This document shows, in pieces, positions 1 to 8,104 of a stretch of DNA of 64,000 nucleotides. The number at the start of each line of letters is the position of its first letter. The stretch's first letter is position 1. Below the pieces are notes generated by a model, which worked only from the letters and a program-made list of their open reading frames with translations, had not been told where the DNA came from and made no database searches. The stretch is from NCBI RefSeq assembly GCF_034424525.1, contig NZ_CP139979.1, positions 4,921,501 to 4,985,500 of the forward strand, read 5' to 3'. A program made the translations under genes and the position numbers. This DNA comes from Sphingobium yanoikuyae. Its GTDB lineage: Bacteria; Pseudomonadota; Alphaproteobacteria; Sphingomonadales; Sphingomonadaceae.

Positions 1-572
1 TCACCGGTCTTGGCATGAAATATGTCAAAAAGGCGGCGGAACAGCTGAACGTGATCGACGTGAAGGAGGAGCCCCCGCCACCTGACGAGGAGCCGCCGCC
101 GCCGCCGCCGGACAAGCCGATTGAGCCTCCGCCGGTCGTCGCGCCGCCGCCGATCGTCCAGACCCCGGCCCCCGCGCCGCCGATCCAGACGGTTCGGACG
201 CCGCCGCCGGTGTTCAATGAGGTTCCGGTGCCCGCACCGCCGCCGGCCCCGCCGCCGCCGCCCGCTGCAAAGCAGGCTGCAAAGGGCGTGTCGCCGCGTG
301 GCAATCCGGGTTCCTGGGCAACCACGGAAGACTATCCTTCGCGCGCTCTGCGTGAAGAAAAGCAGGGGACCACTGGTTTCCGTCTTGAAGTGGGCGCCGA
401 TGGCCGTGTCACGAGCTGCACCGTTACGCAGTCGAGTGGCTCGCCTGAACTGGACGACGCAACTTGTAAGCTGGTTTCCCGCCGCGCGCGCTTTAGCCCC
501 GCGGAAGATGACCAGGGTAACAAGATCCCGTCGACCTACGCGAACCGCATTCAGTGGCGGATCCCGCAGTAA
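1..572 (+). CDS. tonB: TonB energy transducer, 5' end outside window
   Basis: This is the C-terminal part of a TonB protein, which carries proton-motive energy from the ExbB/ExbD motor to outer-membrane receptors. The reading frame is open from base 3 (T-G-L-G before the first Met at 15), so the gene starts upstream and lacks its N-terminal membrane anchor here. Visible are a long Pro/Glu/Lys periplasmic spacer (about residues 18-85, many PPPP runs) and a TonB C-terminal domain with the YP...R and GRV.SC.V..SSGSPELD pattern, ending in RIQWRIPQ. It is followed 71 bp later by exbB and two exbD genes, the usual sphingomonad array. The likely clients are receptors such as the one at 51861-54653. 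Confidence 0.93.
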   Translation, partial: TGLGMKYVKKAAEQLNVIDVKEEPPPPDEEPPPPPPDKPIEPPPVVAPPPIVQTPAPAPPIQTVRTPPPVFNEVPVPAPPPAPPPPPAAKQAAKGVSPRGNPGSWATTEDYPSRALREEKQGTTGFRLEVGADGRVTSCTVTQSSGSPELDDATCKLVSRRARFSPAEDDQGNKIPSTYANRIQWRIPQ

Positions 573-643
573 TTTAAACGGGAGGGCAGGCGCCCGGCGC
601 CGCTCTCCCCTTTCACGATCCTTTTGAGAGGGAAGTCTTGAAC

Positions 644-1399
644 ATGTTGATGTATCTCGCAGCCGCGGCGCCCAAGCCGGAAAACCCGTACGGCCTGATG
701 GAAGCCCTGGAGCAGGGCGGCACCATTGCCTGGACCGTCTTCATCATCCTCTGCGCCATGTCGGTCGGCACTTTCTACATCCTGTTCACCAAGCTGATCG
801 AACAGCAGAAGGTGATCAGCCAGGGCAAGAAGATCCGTGCGACCTTCTGGCGCGCCGCTTCGCTGAAGGAAGCTTCGGCCAAGCTCGAAAAGAACTCGGC
901 CTACAAGCAGATCGTCGATGACGGCATCAAGGCTCAGGAAGAGCATGGCAAGCTGAAGGATCCGGTCGAAGCCCATGACTGGCTGCACGGCTCGCTGGCT
1001 CGCTCGGAAGCCGCGATCAACTCGTCGCTCGGTGGCGGCCTGGCGTTCCTCGCCACCGTCGGTTCGACCTCGCCGTTCATCGGTCTGTTCGGTACCGTTA
1101 TCGGCATCTACCGCGCTCTGATCAAGATCGGTGCTGCCGGTCAGGCCTCGATCGACGCCGTTGCCGGCCCGGTCGGTGAAGCTCTGATCATGACCGCGCT
1201 GGGTCTGGCCGTGGCCGTTCCCGCCGTTCTGGCCTACAACTTCCTGCAGCGCCGCAACAAGGCGATCTCGGAACAGCTGAACGGCTTCACCGTCGACCTG
1301 CTGGCCTACCTGGTTTCGGACGGCGCCGTGAAGCCGACCGTTGCTGCCGCTCCGGCCGCTGCTGCTGCCAAGCCGGCTGCTGCGCCGACCAAGGCCTAA
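644..1399 (+). CDS. exbB: ExbB/TolQ/MotA-family proton channel subunit
   Basis: An inner-membrane proton channel subunit that with ExbD powers TonB. The protein of about 251 residues has a first hydrophobic segment (IAWTVFIILCAMSVGTFYIL), a cytoplasmic loop, and two further membrane helices with the conserved VGSTSPFIGLFGTVIGIYRA stretch and GPVGEALIMTALGLAVAVPA. The C-terminus is Ala/Pro/Lys-rich. I chose ATG 644 because GAGAGGGAAG at 626-635 sits 8 bp upstream; a TTG at 638 is in frame but too close to that ribosome site. Its gene order tonB-exbB-exbD-exbD supports the exbB rather than tolQ assignment. Confidence 0.93.
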   Translation: MLMYLAAAAPKPENPYGLMEALEQGGTIAWTVFIILCAMSVGTFYILFTKLIEQQKVISQGKKIRATFWRAASLKEASAKLEKNSAYKQIVDDGIKAQEEHGKLKDPVEAHDWLHGSLARSEAAINSSLGGGLAFLATVGSTSPFIGLFGTVIGIYRALIKIGAAGQASIDAVAGPVGEALIMTALGLAVAVPAVLAYNFLQRRNKAISEQLNGFTVDLLAYLVSDGAVKPTVAAAPAAAAAKPAAAPTKA

Positions 1400-1424
1400 T
1401 CGCCTTAAGACGCCGGTTCGGGCG

Positions 1425-1481
1425 CCGGGTGGCGGCTGCGACCACCCGGCCCCTGCCGGACAGGGGCCCCGGTTAACGGGG
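1425..1481 (+). promoter_or_regulatory. Intercistronic cluster of three hairpins, exbB-exbD
   Basis: Three short inverted repeats follow exbB without a T-tract: CCGGGTGG/CCACCCGG (1425-1449), GGCCCCTG/CAGGGGCC (1448-1468) and CCCCG/CGGGG (1467-1481). Adjacent arms overlap by two bases, so neighbouring hairpins compete. They could stabilise or process the upstream exbB message, setting a higher ExbB:ExbD ratio; that role is inference. Confidence 0.5.
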
Positions 1482-1512
1482 CACCTACGACACCAAGGTT
1501 AGGATTGTATCA

Positions 1513-2001
1513 ATGGCAATGAGTGTTGGCTCCGACGGCGGTGACGACAAGCCGATGTCCGACATCAACACGACGCCGCTCGTCGACGTCATGCTGGTGT
1601 TGCTCATCATCTTTCTCATCGCGGTCCCGGTCGTCGTCCAGACGGTCGATCTGCAACTTCCCAAGGTGGCGTTCGAGCCGACCACGACGAAACCCGAAAA
1701 TGTTTCCTTGTCGGTCACCTCGGCGCCCGACGGCAGCTGTGCGGTTTACTGGAACCTGACCAAGGTCAGCTCCGACGAACTGCTCGATCGCGCCGTCGCC
1801 AAGCTGGAAGCGGACATCAAGAAGGCTGGTGGTGTTGAAAATCTGACGCCCGAGGATCTGCCCGAAGTGCATATCCGCGGCGACATCAATACCCCCTATC
1901 GTTGCATCGGCGGCACCATCTACACGATGCAGCGCGCCGGTTTCCCGAAGGTGGGCTTCATCTCCGAACCGGAACCCGGTTCGACGACGACCCGCCTCTG
2001 A
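1513..2001 (+). CDS. exbD: ExbD/TolR-family biopolymer transport protein (first copy)
   Basis: The proton-channel partner of ExbB, with one N-terminal membrane helix and a periplasmic domain. The start has the family signature SDINTTPLVDVMLVLLIIFL, in which the conserved Asp of the membrane helix is present. At 162 residues it is slightly longer than the second copy; the periplasmic part carries a Cys pair (Cys at DGSCAVYW and PYRCIGG) that is absent from the downstream paralogue. ATG 1513 follows AGGA at 1501. Two non-identical ExbD proteins in one array are usual in sphingomonads and xanthomonads; the second subunit is thought to tune the motor. Confidence 0.92.
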   Translation: MAMSVGSDGGDDKPMSDINTTPLVDVMLVLLIIFLIAVPVVVQTVDLQLPKVAFEPTTTKPENVSLSVTSAPDGSCAVYWNLTKVSSDELLDRAVAKLEADIKKAGGVENLTPEDLPEVHIRGDINTPYRCIGGTIYTMQRAGFPKVGFISEPEPGSTTTRL

Positions 2002-2025
2002 TCGGCCGCATAAGGAGAATTCGTT

Positions 2026-2448
2026 ATGGCCATGAGCATGGGCTCCGATGATGGTGAGCCGATGGTGGAAATGAACACGACGCCGTTGATCGACGTCATG
2101 CTCGTTCTCCTCATCATGTTCATCATCACCATTCCGATCCAGACCCACGCGGTTAAGATCGATCTGCCGCAGAGCGCGCCTCCGAGCGACAATGTGGTCG
2201 ACCCTGTCAAGAACAAGGTCGCGATCGATGCCGGCGGCGTGATCAGCTGGAACGGTGCGCCGATCGACCTGCTGACCCTGCGTCAGTATCTGCAGCAGTC
2301 GCTGCGTCTGCCCGTCGAGCCGGAACTGCAGTTCCAGCCGAACGCGCAGACCCGCTACGTCGTCGTTGACGAGGTGCTGGCGGAGATCAAGCGCGCGGGC
2401 GTGACCAAGCTGGGTTTCGTCGGCAACGAGCAGTATAGCTCGTTCTGA
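2026..2448 (+). CDS. exbD: ExbD/TolR-family biopolymer transport protein (second copy)
   Basis: Second ExbD paralogue, 140 residues, with the same topology: short cytoplasmic start, a membrane helix in the signature NTTPLIDVMLVLLIMFIITI, then a periplasmic domain ending in LGFVGNEQYSSF. AAGGAG at 2012-2017 gives a well-placed ribosome site for ATG 2026. It lies 24 bp after the first exbD, so both are co-transcribed. A strong intrinsic terminator at 2525-2551 closes the tonB operon after this gene. Confidence 0.92.
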   Translation: MAMSMGSDDGEPMVEMNTTPLIDVMLVLLIMFIITIPIQTHAVKIDLPQSAPPSDNVVDPVKNKVAIDAGGVISWNGAPIDLLTLRQYLQQSLRLPVEPELQFQPNAQTRYVVVDEVLAEIKRAGVTKLGFVGNEQYSSF

Positions 2449-2524
2449 TCCCTGATCGTTCGGGGCTTGTCGGTCTCAGACTTCCCGTCTCCGACCCGTC
2501 GGACGATCAATCGGACCACAGACC

Positions 2525-2551
2525 AGGGGCTGCTTCGGCAGCCCCTTTTTT
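2525..2551 (+). terminator. Intrinsic terminator of the tonB-exbBDD operon
   Basis: AGGGGCTGC-TTCG-GCAGCCCCT is a 9-bp perfect stem with a TTCG tetraloop followed by six T residues. It lies 77 bp after the second exbD and ends the operon. Confidence 0.9.
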
Positions 2552-2627
2552 GTGCCCGTCCGTCTCCCGCTTAACATTTCCCTTACCTTCCTGCGCGATG
2601 CTGAAGGGGAATGGGTGGATGTAGACC

Positions 2628-2951
2628 ATGGGTGCTGAACGACTGACCGAACTGGAACGCAGGGGCCGGCTTGCCGAACGGCGCGACGTTGTGATCAGCG
2701 TCAAGGTGCGGCGTCCGGGTGAAACCTGGTTCACCAGCAATATCGCCGATATGTCGCTCACCGGCTTTCGCCTGCACAGTTTCATGAGGCTCACCGTCGG
2801 CAGCGAATTGTGGATCATGTTGCCGGGTTTCGAGGGGCGGCGCGCCCGCGTCCAGTGGGTGCGCGCGCATGAATCGGGCTGCACCTTCGAGCGCCCGCTC
2901 CATCCCGCCATCTTCGATTATATCGTCCAGCGCTGCCTCGCCGGTCGCTGA
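2628..2951 (+). CDS. PilZ-domain protein (putative c-di-GMP receptor)
   Basis: A stand-alone PilZ domain of 107 residues. The two c-di-GMP contact motifs are visible: an arginine cluster at about residues 11-19 (RRGRLAERRD) and NIADMSLTGFRL, matching the D/N-x-S-x-x-G motif. The remainder is beta-rich and ends at the domain boundary, so there is no fused output module. It likely acts as a cytoplasmic adaptor responding to c-di-GMP; the partner cannot be told from sequence. It is transcribed alone between the exbD terminator and a convergent ABC transporter gene. Confidence 0.85.
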   Translation: MGAERLTELERRGRLAERRDVVISVKVRRPGETWFTSNIADMSLTGFRLHSFMRLTVGSELWIMLPGFEGRRARVQWVRAHESGCTFERPLHPAIFDYIVQRCLAGR

Positions 2952-2975
2952 CCGCGCGTCCGGCGGGACGGCGGT

Positions 2976-4763
2976 TCAGCCGTCCAGCTGGTCCTGGAAC
3001 TGCAGGCTGGCCAGCCGCGCATAAAGACCGCCCAGCGCCACCAGCGTCGCATGGTCGCCCTGTTCCACGATCCGTCCCTGATCCAGCACGATGATCCGGT
3101 CGGCGGCCCGCACGGTCGCCAGCCGATGGGCGATGACGATCGTCGTGCGCCCCTGCATCAGCCGGTCGAGCGCATCCTTGACCAGCTGCTCGGATTCCGC
3201 GTCGAGCGCTGACGTCGCCTCGTCCAGCAGCAGGATCGGCGCATCGCGCAGCAGCGCGCGGGCGATCGACACGCGCTGGCGCTGCCCGCCCGACAGCCTT
3301 GCACCGCCTTCGCCCAGATGGCTGTCCAGCCCCTGGGGCAGGGCGCGCAGAAAGGCTTCGGCATTGGCCGCCCGCGCCGCGGCCCATATCTCCTCGTCGC
3401 TCGCATCCCATTTGCCGTAGCGCAGATTGTCGCGAGCGGAGGCGGCGAAGATCACGCTGTCCTGCGGCACCATTGCCATCACCGCGCGCAGCACGGCAGG
3501 ATCGGCGGCCGGCAGCGGCACATCGTTCAGCCGCACTTCGCCCTGGTCGGGGTCATAGAAGCGCAGCGCCAGCTGGATCAGCGTCGACTTGCCGGCACCC
3601 GAAGGGCCGACCACTGCCACCGTCTCGCCCGGCGCAATGTCGAGCGTCACGCCGTTCAGCGCCGCCTGATCGGGGCGGGTGGGATAATGGAAATGGACAT
3701 TGTCGAAGCGCAGCCGCGCGCCTTGGGCCAGCGTCGGGATCGCGACCGGCGCCGCCGGCGCGGCGATCGCCGGCTCGGCCGCCATCAGCTCGTCCAGCCG
3801 GCTCGCCGCCCCGGCGCCGCGCAACAGGTCGCCCCAGCTTTCCGACAGAGAGCCGAACGCGCCGGCCACCAGCCCGCCGGTCAGCACGAAGGCCGCGATG
3901 CTGCCACCCGACAGCCGCCCGGCCGCGACGTCGATCGCGCCCAGCCACAACACGCCGGTGATCGATCCGAACACCAATGCAAAGGCGATGGCGGTCATCA
4001 CCGCGCGCAGCAATATGCGCTGCCGGGCGGTGGCAAAGCCGCTCGCGACGGTCGCGTCGAACCGGGCCGCCTCGCGCCCTTCCTGGCCAAAGCCCTGGAC
4101 GATCTTCATCGCGCCCAGCACTTCGGTGGTGACGCTGCCGACTTCGGCCAGCCGATCCTGGCTGGCGCGCGACAATTTGCGCACCCGCCGGCCCAGCGTC
4201 ACCAATGTCAGCACGATCACCGGTATGCCCAGGATCAGTAGCCCCGCCAGCTTGGGCGCCAATATGAACAGATAGATGAGGCCGCCAATGCCGGTGACCA
4301 GGTTGCGTAGCGCGACCGACACGGTCGATCCCACCACCTGATCGATGATCGCGGTGTCCGCCGTCATGCGCGACGCGATCTCCGACGGCCTGTTTTCCTC
4401 GAAGAAGGCCGGCGCCTGGCGCAGCAGATTGGCCTGGGTCGCGCTGCGAATGTCGGCGACCACCCGCTCGCCCAGCCAGGATACGAAATAGAAGCGCAGC
4501 GCGCTTGCCAGCGCCAGGATCACCACCAGCAGGAACAGATATTCGAACCAGCGGCTGATATCGCCGCCGCCGGTGAAGCCCTTGTCGATCACCAGGCGAA
4601 AGCCGCTCGGGATCGCCAGCGTCGCGGCCGAAGAGACGATCAGCGCGGTCAGCGCCCCGGCGATCCGCGCCGGATAGCGCGTCGCAAAGCGCCACAGCAT
4701 GGCCAGACTCGACAGGGCAGGGCGATCGGCGCGGCGCGGCGCGGGTGCGGTGGCATCCTCCAT
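2976..4763 (-). CDS. ABC half-transporter, exporter type (MsbA-like)
   Basis: A 595-residue fusion of an ABC exporter membrane domain (six hydrophobic segments, about residues 30-300) and a nucleotide-binding domain. The ATPase motifs are intact: Walker A VGPSGAGKSTL, Q-loop VPQDSVIF, signature LSGGQRQRVSIARALL, Walker B ILLLDEATSALD and H-loop IVIAHRLATV. It should work as a homodimer in the inner membrane, exporting a lipid, peptide or drug; the substrate is unknown. It is the last gene of a minus-strand pair with the fusion gene at 4821-6113, 57 bp away. It is not certainly MsbA itself. Confidence 0.88.
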   Translation of the reverse strand: MEDATAPAPRRADRPALSSLAMLWRFATRYPARIAGALTALIVSSAATLAIPSGFRLVIDKGFTGGGDISRWFEYLFLLVVILALASALRFYFVSWLGERVVADIRSATQANLLRQAPAFFEENRPSEIASRMTADTAIIDQVVGSTVSVALRNLVTGIGGLIYLFILAPKLAGLLILGIPVIVLTLVTLGRRVRKLSRASQDRLAEVGSVTTEVLGAMKIVQGFGQEGREAARFDATVASGFATARQRILLRAVMTAIAFALVFGSITGVLWLGAIDVAAGRLSGGSIAAFVLTGGLVAGAFGSLSESWGDLLRGAGAASRLDELMAAEPAIAAPAAPVAIPTLAQGARLRFDNVHFHYPTRPDQAALNGVTLDIAPGETVAVVGPSGAGKSTLIQLALRFYDPDQGEVRLNDVPLPAADPAVLRAVMAMVPQDSVIFAASARDNLRYGKWDASDEEIWAAARAANAEAFLRALPQGLDSHLGEGGARLSGGQRQRVSIARALLRDAPILLLDEATSALDAESEQLVKDALDRLMQGRTTIVIAHRLATVRAADRIIVLDQGRIVEQGDHATLVALGGLYARLASLQFQDQLDG

Positions 4764-4820
4764 GTCGGGGCGTTAGCAGCGCGGCGCGCCCGCCTCAATG
4801 GGCGGGCGTGATCCCGCCGC

Positions 4821-6113
4821 TCAGGCCGCCGGTGCGATCCGTTCGGCCAGCGCCATCAGGCGCGGCGTATCCGCCTTGCCGGTCAATGCATAGGCCATGT
4901 CGCCGGCCTCCCAATAGGCGACCGTGCCGTCGCGCCGCTCCGCGATCAGCGGCTGCCCTTCCGCCGGCGTTTCCGCCCGGTCGGCGAACAGCGACAATTG
5001 CTCGCCCTTTTCGGTGGTCAGCGCGATCGCGATCGCCGGGCTGTCGGCGGTCGGGAACAGTTGCACGTCCCGCACCTGCCAATTGGCCGGCAGGCGCGGC
5101 AGCACGATGCCGGTCGACCGCCGGATTTCGGCATCGTCCAGCTTGGCGCTCTCGACCTGCGACGCCATCTGCTGGCGCAGCAGGCCGGCGCGGCGCGATG
5201 CGGCCGCCTCGTCCAGGAAGGTGCTGGCCTGCGCCGCCTGGGGAAATTCGCCCAGCGCGCCCCGGCCGATCCACCCCGTCGCCAGCAGCGCCGCGATCGC
5301 CGCCGCCCGGCCGACATGGCGCCAGCCGCGCCCGGCCTCATTGTCATTGGCCACCGGTCGCGACATGTCGCGGCGCCGGCCGACCAGCGTCCCCTTGGTG
5401 CCGTCATGCATCAGGCGGAAATCGATATGCGGCCAGCGCTTGCGCCAGCGGCGCGCGACCAGCCGTTCGCCCGGCCGCGCAGCATCGTCCAGCAGCACCA
5501 CGCCATGGGAGGAGAGGCGCGCGAACAGGCTGTCGGCGGCGCCCCGCACCAGCGGATGCACGCTCCAGGGCGGGCCATCGATGATGATCAGGTCGATCTG
5601 CTCGGGCAGCCGGTCGATCGCATACCAGCGACCCGGCCAGTCGGCGCTTTCGTGCGTCAGCGGCGCATGGCGGATATCCACGTCCAGCGCATGGTCGGCC
5701 AGCCATTGCCGGGTCGCGTCGACAAAGCCGCCATGCTGGTCGAAACTGTGCAACTGGCCGCCGCCATGCAATTGCAGCGCCCGCGCCGCGATCAGCGAGG
5801 ATGCCCCCGCGCCCAGTTCGACGACATGCGTCGGCCGCAGCCGCGCAATCTCGCGCACGATATGGCGCAGGAAGCCGACATCGGCCTTCCAGCTTCCCAG
5901 ATGGGGCAGCGCATCATGGGGCAGTTTGAGCTCGTCCAGCAGCGCGCGTTTGTCCGCCTTGCGCCCGCCCGACAGGCTGGCCAGCAGCCAGGGCCAGCCG
6001 ATCGCGCCAAAGGTCAGGCGCCATGCCATGTCGGACACGCGGCGGGACAGGTCATCGGTCACGGGGTCGGATTCATTCAGCGAGAGGAAGCCGGTCAATT
6101 CACGGGAAGTCAC
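4821..6113 (-). CDS. Class I methyltransferase fused to membrane-anchored anti-sigma-like C-terminal region
   Basis: This 430-residue protein joins two modules that I recognise separately. Residues about 60-245 look like a class I SAM-dependent methyltransferase: VVELGAGASSLIAARAL is motif I and DLIIIDGPPWSVHP a post-motif. From Met250 (MSRPVANDNEAG) a new unit starts: one membrane helix (about 265-285) and a domain with TGIVLPRLPANWQV and VAYWEAGDMAYALTG. That pattern I associate with the periplasmic C-terminal part of transmembrane anti-sigma factors. No stop or frameshift separates them. The usual zinc-type anti-sigma N-domain is missing and no sigma factor gene is adjacent. The predicted topology puts the methyltransferase in the cytoplasm and the tail in the periplasm. 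ATG 6113 has several Mets downstream, so the start is uncertain. Confidence 0.72.
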   Translation of the reverse strand: MTSRELTGFLSLNESDPVTDDLSRRVSDMAWRLTFGAIGWPWLLASLSGGRKADKRALLDELKLPHDALPHLGSWKADVGFLRHIVREIARLRPTHVVELGAGASSLIAARALQLHGGGQLHSFDQHGGFVDATRQWLADHALDVDIRHAPLTHESADWPGRWYAIDRLPEQIDLIIIDGPPWSVHPLVRGAADSLFARLSSHGVVLLDDAARPGERLVARRWRKRWPHIDFRLMHDGTKGTLVGRRRDMSRPVANDNEAGRGWRHVGRAAAIAALLATGWIGRGALGEFPQAAQASTFLDEAAASRRAGLLRQQMASQVESAKLDDAEIRRSTGIVLPRLPANWQVRDVQLFPTADSPAIAIALTTEKGEQLSLFADRAETPAEGQPLIAERRDGTVAYWEAGDMAYALTGKADTPRLMALAERIAPAA

Positions 6114-6216
6114 GGGGAAATACGCTCCTGTCGCAAAGGCGGGGACTATGCCAGCAGTCCTGTTTCACGCATATGACGCCCATCCAATTGGTCAAATCAT
6201 GACGCAGGAAACGCCG

Positions 6217-7191
6217 ATGACCCGTATAATTTCCGCGACGGTCGAACGCTGGCCGGTGGCGGGCGCCTTCATCATCAGCCGCGGTGCCAAGACGGAGGTG
6301 GACGTCGTCGTCTGCACCGTGGGCGACGGCGATCATGTCGGGCGGGGCGAGGGGACGGCCATCTATTATGAGGGGGAGACCGCACAGGGCTGCGCGGCGG
6401 CGATCAACGCCTATGCCGGGCCGCTCGATCGCGAGGCGCTGTTGCAGGCGATGCCGCGCGGTGCCGCGCGCAACGCGCTCGACTGCGCGCTGTGGGATCT
6501 GGAGGCGAAACGGGCCGGCGTCCCGGTCTGGCAACTGGCCGGCCTTGCTGCACCGACGCCGCTGCCCACCGCCTTCACCATCAGCCTGGGCGAACCGGAG
6601 CGGATGGAGGCCGATGCCCGCGCGGCCGTCGCGCGCGGCTTTGGCCTGCTCAAATGCAAGCTGACGGGGGAGGGCGATCATGCCCGCATCGCCGCCGTGC
6701 GCGCCGGCGCACCGGGCGTCCGGCTGATCGTCGACGCCAATGAAAGCTGGCATGACCGCGACATCGTGGCGGAGGCAGCGGCGCTCGCCGAACTGGGCGT
6801 GGAAATGGTGGAGCAGCCGATCCTGCACGGGCGGGAGGACAGGCTGGCCGGCCTGCGCGCGCCGTTGCCGCTCTGCGCCGACGAAAGCTGCCACACCCGC
6901 GCCGATCTCGACCGGCTGGGCGATTTCGACGCGGTGAATATCAAGCTCGACAAGGCCGGTGGCCTGACTGAAGCGCTGGCTCTGGCACAGGCGGCGCGGG
7001 CCCGCGGCTTTCGCATCATGGTCGGCTGCATGCTCGGCACCTCGCTCGGCATCGCGCCTGCCGCCTTGGTGGCACAGGGCGCCGACTGGATCGATCTCGA
7101 CGGCGCGCTGCTGCTGGCGAAGGATCGTGACGGTGCCCTGCCGCTGCGCGACGGCCTGCTCCACCCCGGCACCCTCTGGGGCCAGGGCTGA
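6217..7191 (+). CDS. Enolase-superfamily dipeptide epimerase / N-acyl-glutamate racemase (DgcA-like)
   Basis: A mandelate-racemase/muconate-cycloisomerase-fold enzyme of 324 residues. It shows the L-Ala-D/L-Glu epimerase layout: capping domain, then a barrel with KCKL (catalytic Lys pair), VDANESW (metal Asp), VEQP (metal Glu), ADES (metal Asp) and NIKLDKAGG (second Lys). The substrate is either a murein dipeptide, or N-acetyl-D-glutamate as in DgcA of the D-glutamate catabolic route; the DgcN partner is not next door. I prefer ATG 6217 because AGGAA at 6205-6209 is 7 bp upstream; ATG 6199 lacks a ribosome site. Confidence 0.82.
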   Translation: MTRIISATVERWPVAGAFIISRGAKTEVDVVVCTVGDGDHVGRGEGTAIYYEGETAQGCAAAINAYAGPLDREALLQAMPRGAARNALDCALWDLEAKRAGVPVWQLAGLAAPTPLPTAFTISLGEPERMEADARAAVARGFGLLKCKLTGEGDHARIAAVRAGAPGVRLIVDANESWHDRDIVAEAAALAELGVEMVEQPILHGREDRLAGLRAPLPLCADESCHTRADLDRLGDFDAVNIKLDKAGGLTEALALAQAARARGFRIMVGCMLGTSLGIAPAALVAQGADWIDLDGALLLAKDRDGALPLRDGLLHPGTLWGQG

Positions 7192-7197
7192 AACCAT

Positions 7198-7254
7198 TCC
7201 TCCCCGCGTGCGGGGAGGGGGACCATCCGAAGGATGGTGGAGGGGGCAGGCCGC
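7198..7254. repeat. Palindromic intergenic repeat, family A copy 1
   Basis: Two successive hairpins, CCTCCCCGC/GCGGGGAGG and ACCATCC-GAA-GGATGGT, followed by a purine run and GGCCGCC. It starts 6 bp after the epimerase stop codon. The same architecture recurs at 25498-25555, so this is a dispersed repeat. Confidence 0.75.
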
Positions 7255-7364
7255 CTTGAGCTGGCCCCCAACCGACCACCGCTTTCCTACTCGGCCTTTC
7301 TCTGGTCTATCCTCGGCGATGCAAGTCCGATCATCGCCACCCATTGGGCGCCCGATCGCCTGTG

Positions 7365-7585
7365 GGCGGCATGACCCAAATGTCGCCTCGATGGCGCGTC
7401 ACCGTCGCCTGGTCGTGACCCGATCGGCAGGCAACTGTGACCCAGGTGTCGCGCCGCTGTCGCGCGACAGGGGCGTGGGTGGTGCATATCCGGGGCAAAC
7501 GGCCCGATTTGCCCGACGACACTGTGAACTTCGGGGCTGTCGCGTCGGCGTGACCCTACCGGGCCCGCCGATCGCGACAGATTGT
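7365..7585. other. Structured non-coding intergenic element, copy 1
   Basis: This fills the 7192-7591 gap after repeat A. It holds two copies of TGACCCARRTGTCGC (7372-7386 and 7438-7452) and many GTCGC/GCGAC pentamers. A hairpin GGGCAAA-N8-TTTGCCC lies near 7494-7515, followed by GTGAACTTCGG and CTGTCGCGTCG. The ordered blocks GCATATC-GG-GCAAA, CCCGA, TGTGAACTTCGG and CTGTCGCGTCG recur in inverted orientation at about 38300-38480. No convincing ORF or ribosome site is present. It could be a small RNA or a protein-binding region. Confidence 0.5.
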
Positions 7586-7591
7586 CTTGGC

Positions 7592-7990
7592 TCAGTAACC
7601 CAGCGTCAGGCCGACGCTATAATATTTCGGGCCGACATTGGCCTTGGCACGCAGCTTGGGGATCAGTGGCATCGCCAGCGTCGCATAGGGTCGGGTATTG
7701 TCGCCGCTGAAGCGCACGCCGGCACCGATCGAGACCGACATGGGAATCGTATAGGCCGCCTCGACCCGGCCATAGAGCTTGGTGTCGCCATCGCGCAGAT
7801 AGACGCCGCCGCCCGGCGTCAGGCTGAAGCCCGCCATGTCGAGCGCATAGCCGGCGCCGATCTCGGTGCCCCAATGGCCGTCGGCGCGGCCATAATTGAC
7901 TTCGGCGCCCAGTCCCTCGGCATGGGCGGCAGGCGCCATAAGGGGGGCAGCGATCAGCAGGCAAAGGGCCGCCATCCGGTTCATTTTCAT
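7592..7990 (-). CDS. Small outer-membrane beta-barrel protein
   Basis: A 132-residue exported protein with a signal peptide (residues 1-24, ending APAAHA). The rest consists of alternating amphipathic strands rich in Tyr and Gly, such as VNYGRADGHWGTEIGAGY and YGRVEAAYTIP. It ends in YYSVGLTLGY with a terminal aromatic, as expected for BAM insertion. The size suits a barrel of about eight short strands (YfaZ/OmpW-like), but I cannot name a family with certainty. It is monocistronic on the minus strand. Confidence 0.75.
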   Translation of the reverse strand: MKMNRMAALCLLIAAPLMAPAAHAEGLGAEVNYGRADGHWGTEIGAGYALDMAGFSLTPGGGVYLRDGDTKLYGRVEAAYTIPMSVSIGAGVRFSGDNTRPYATLAMPLIPKLRAKANVGPKYYSVGLTLGY

Positions 7991-8104
7991 GGCAAATCCA
8001 TATCAGTCATTGGTGATGGGTCGGTAAGGGCGCGGCCGGTCCCCGCCGGCAAGCGGAAAGGGGACCAGCCGAATCGGTCCTGCGGTGAAGCGAGCCGTCC
8101 TGCT

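Noticed and set aside
4924..6216. Upstream extension of the epimerase frame giving 755 codons
   Set aside because: The extra part is antisense to the methyltransferase fusion gene; AGGAA before ATG 6217 gives a normal-length epimerase.
7331..7522. A 63-codon minus-strand ORF with internal repeats (RQRRDTWV, RHRGDIWV)
   Set aside because: The apparent protein repeat comes from the DNA repeat TGACCCARRTGTCGC; no ribosome site and biased composition suggest non-coding.
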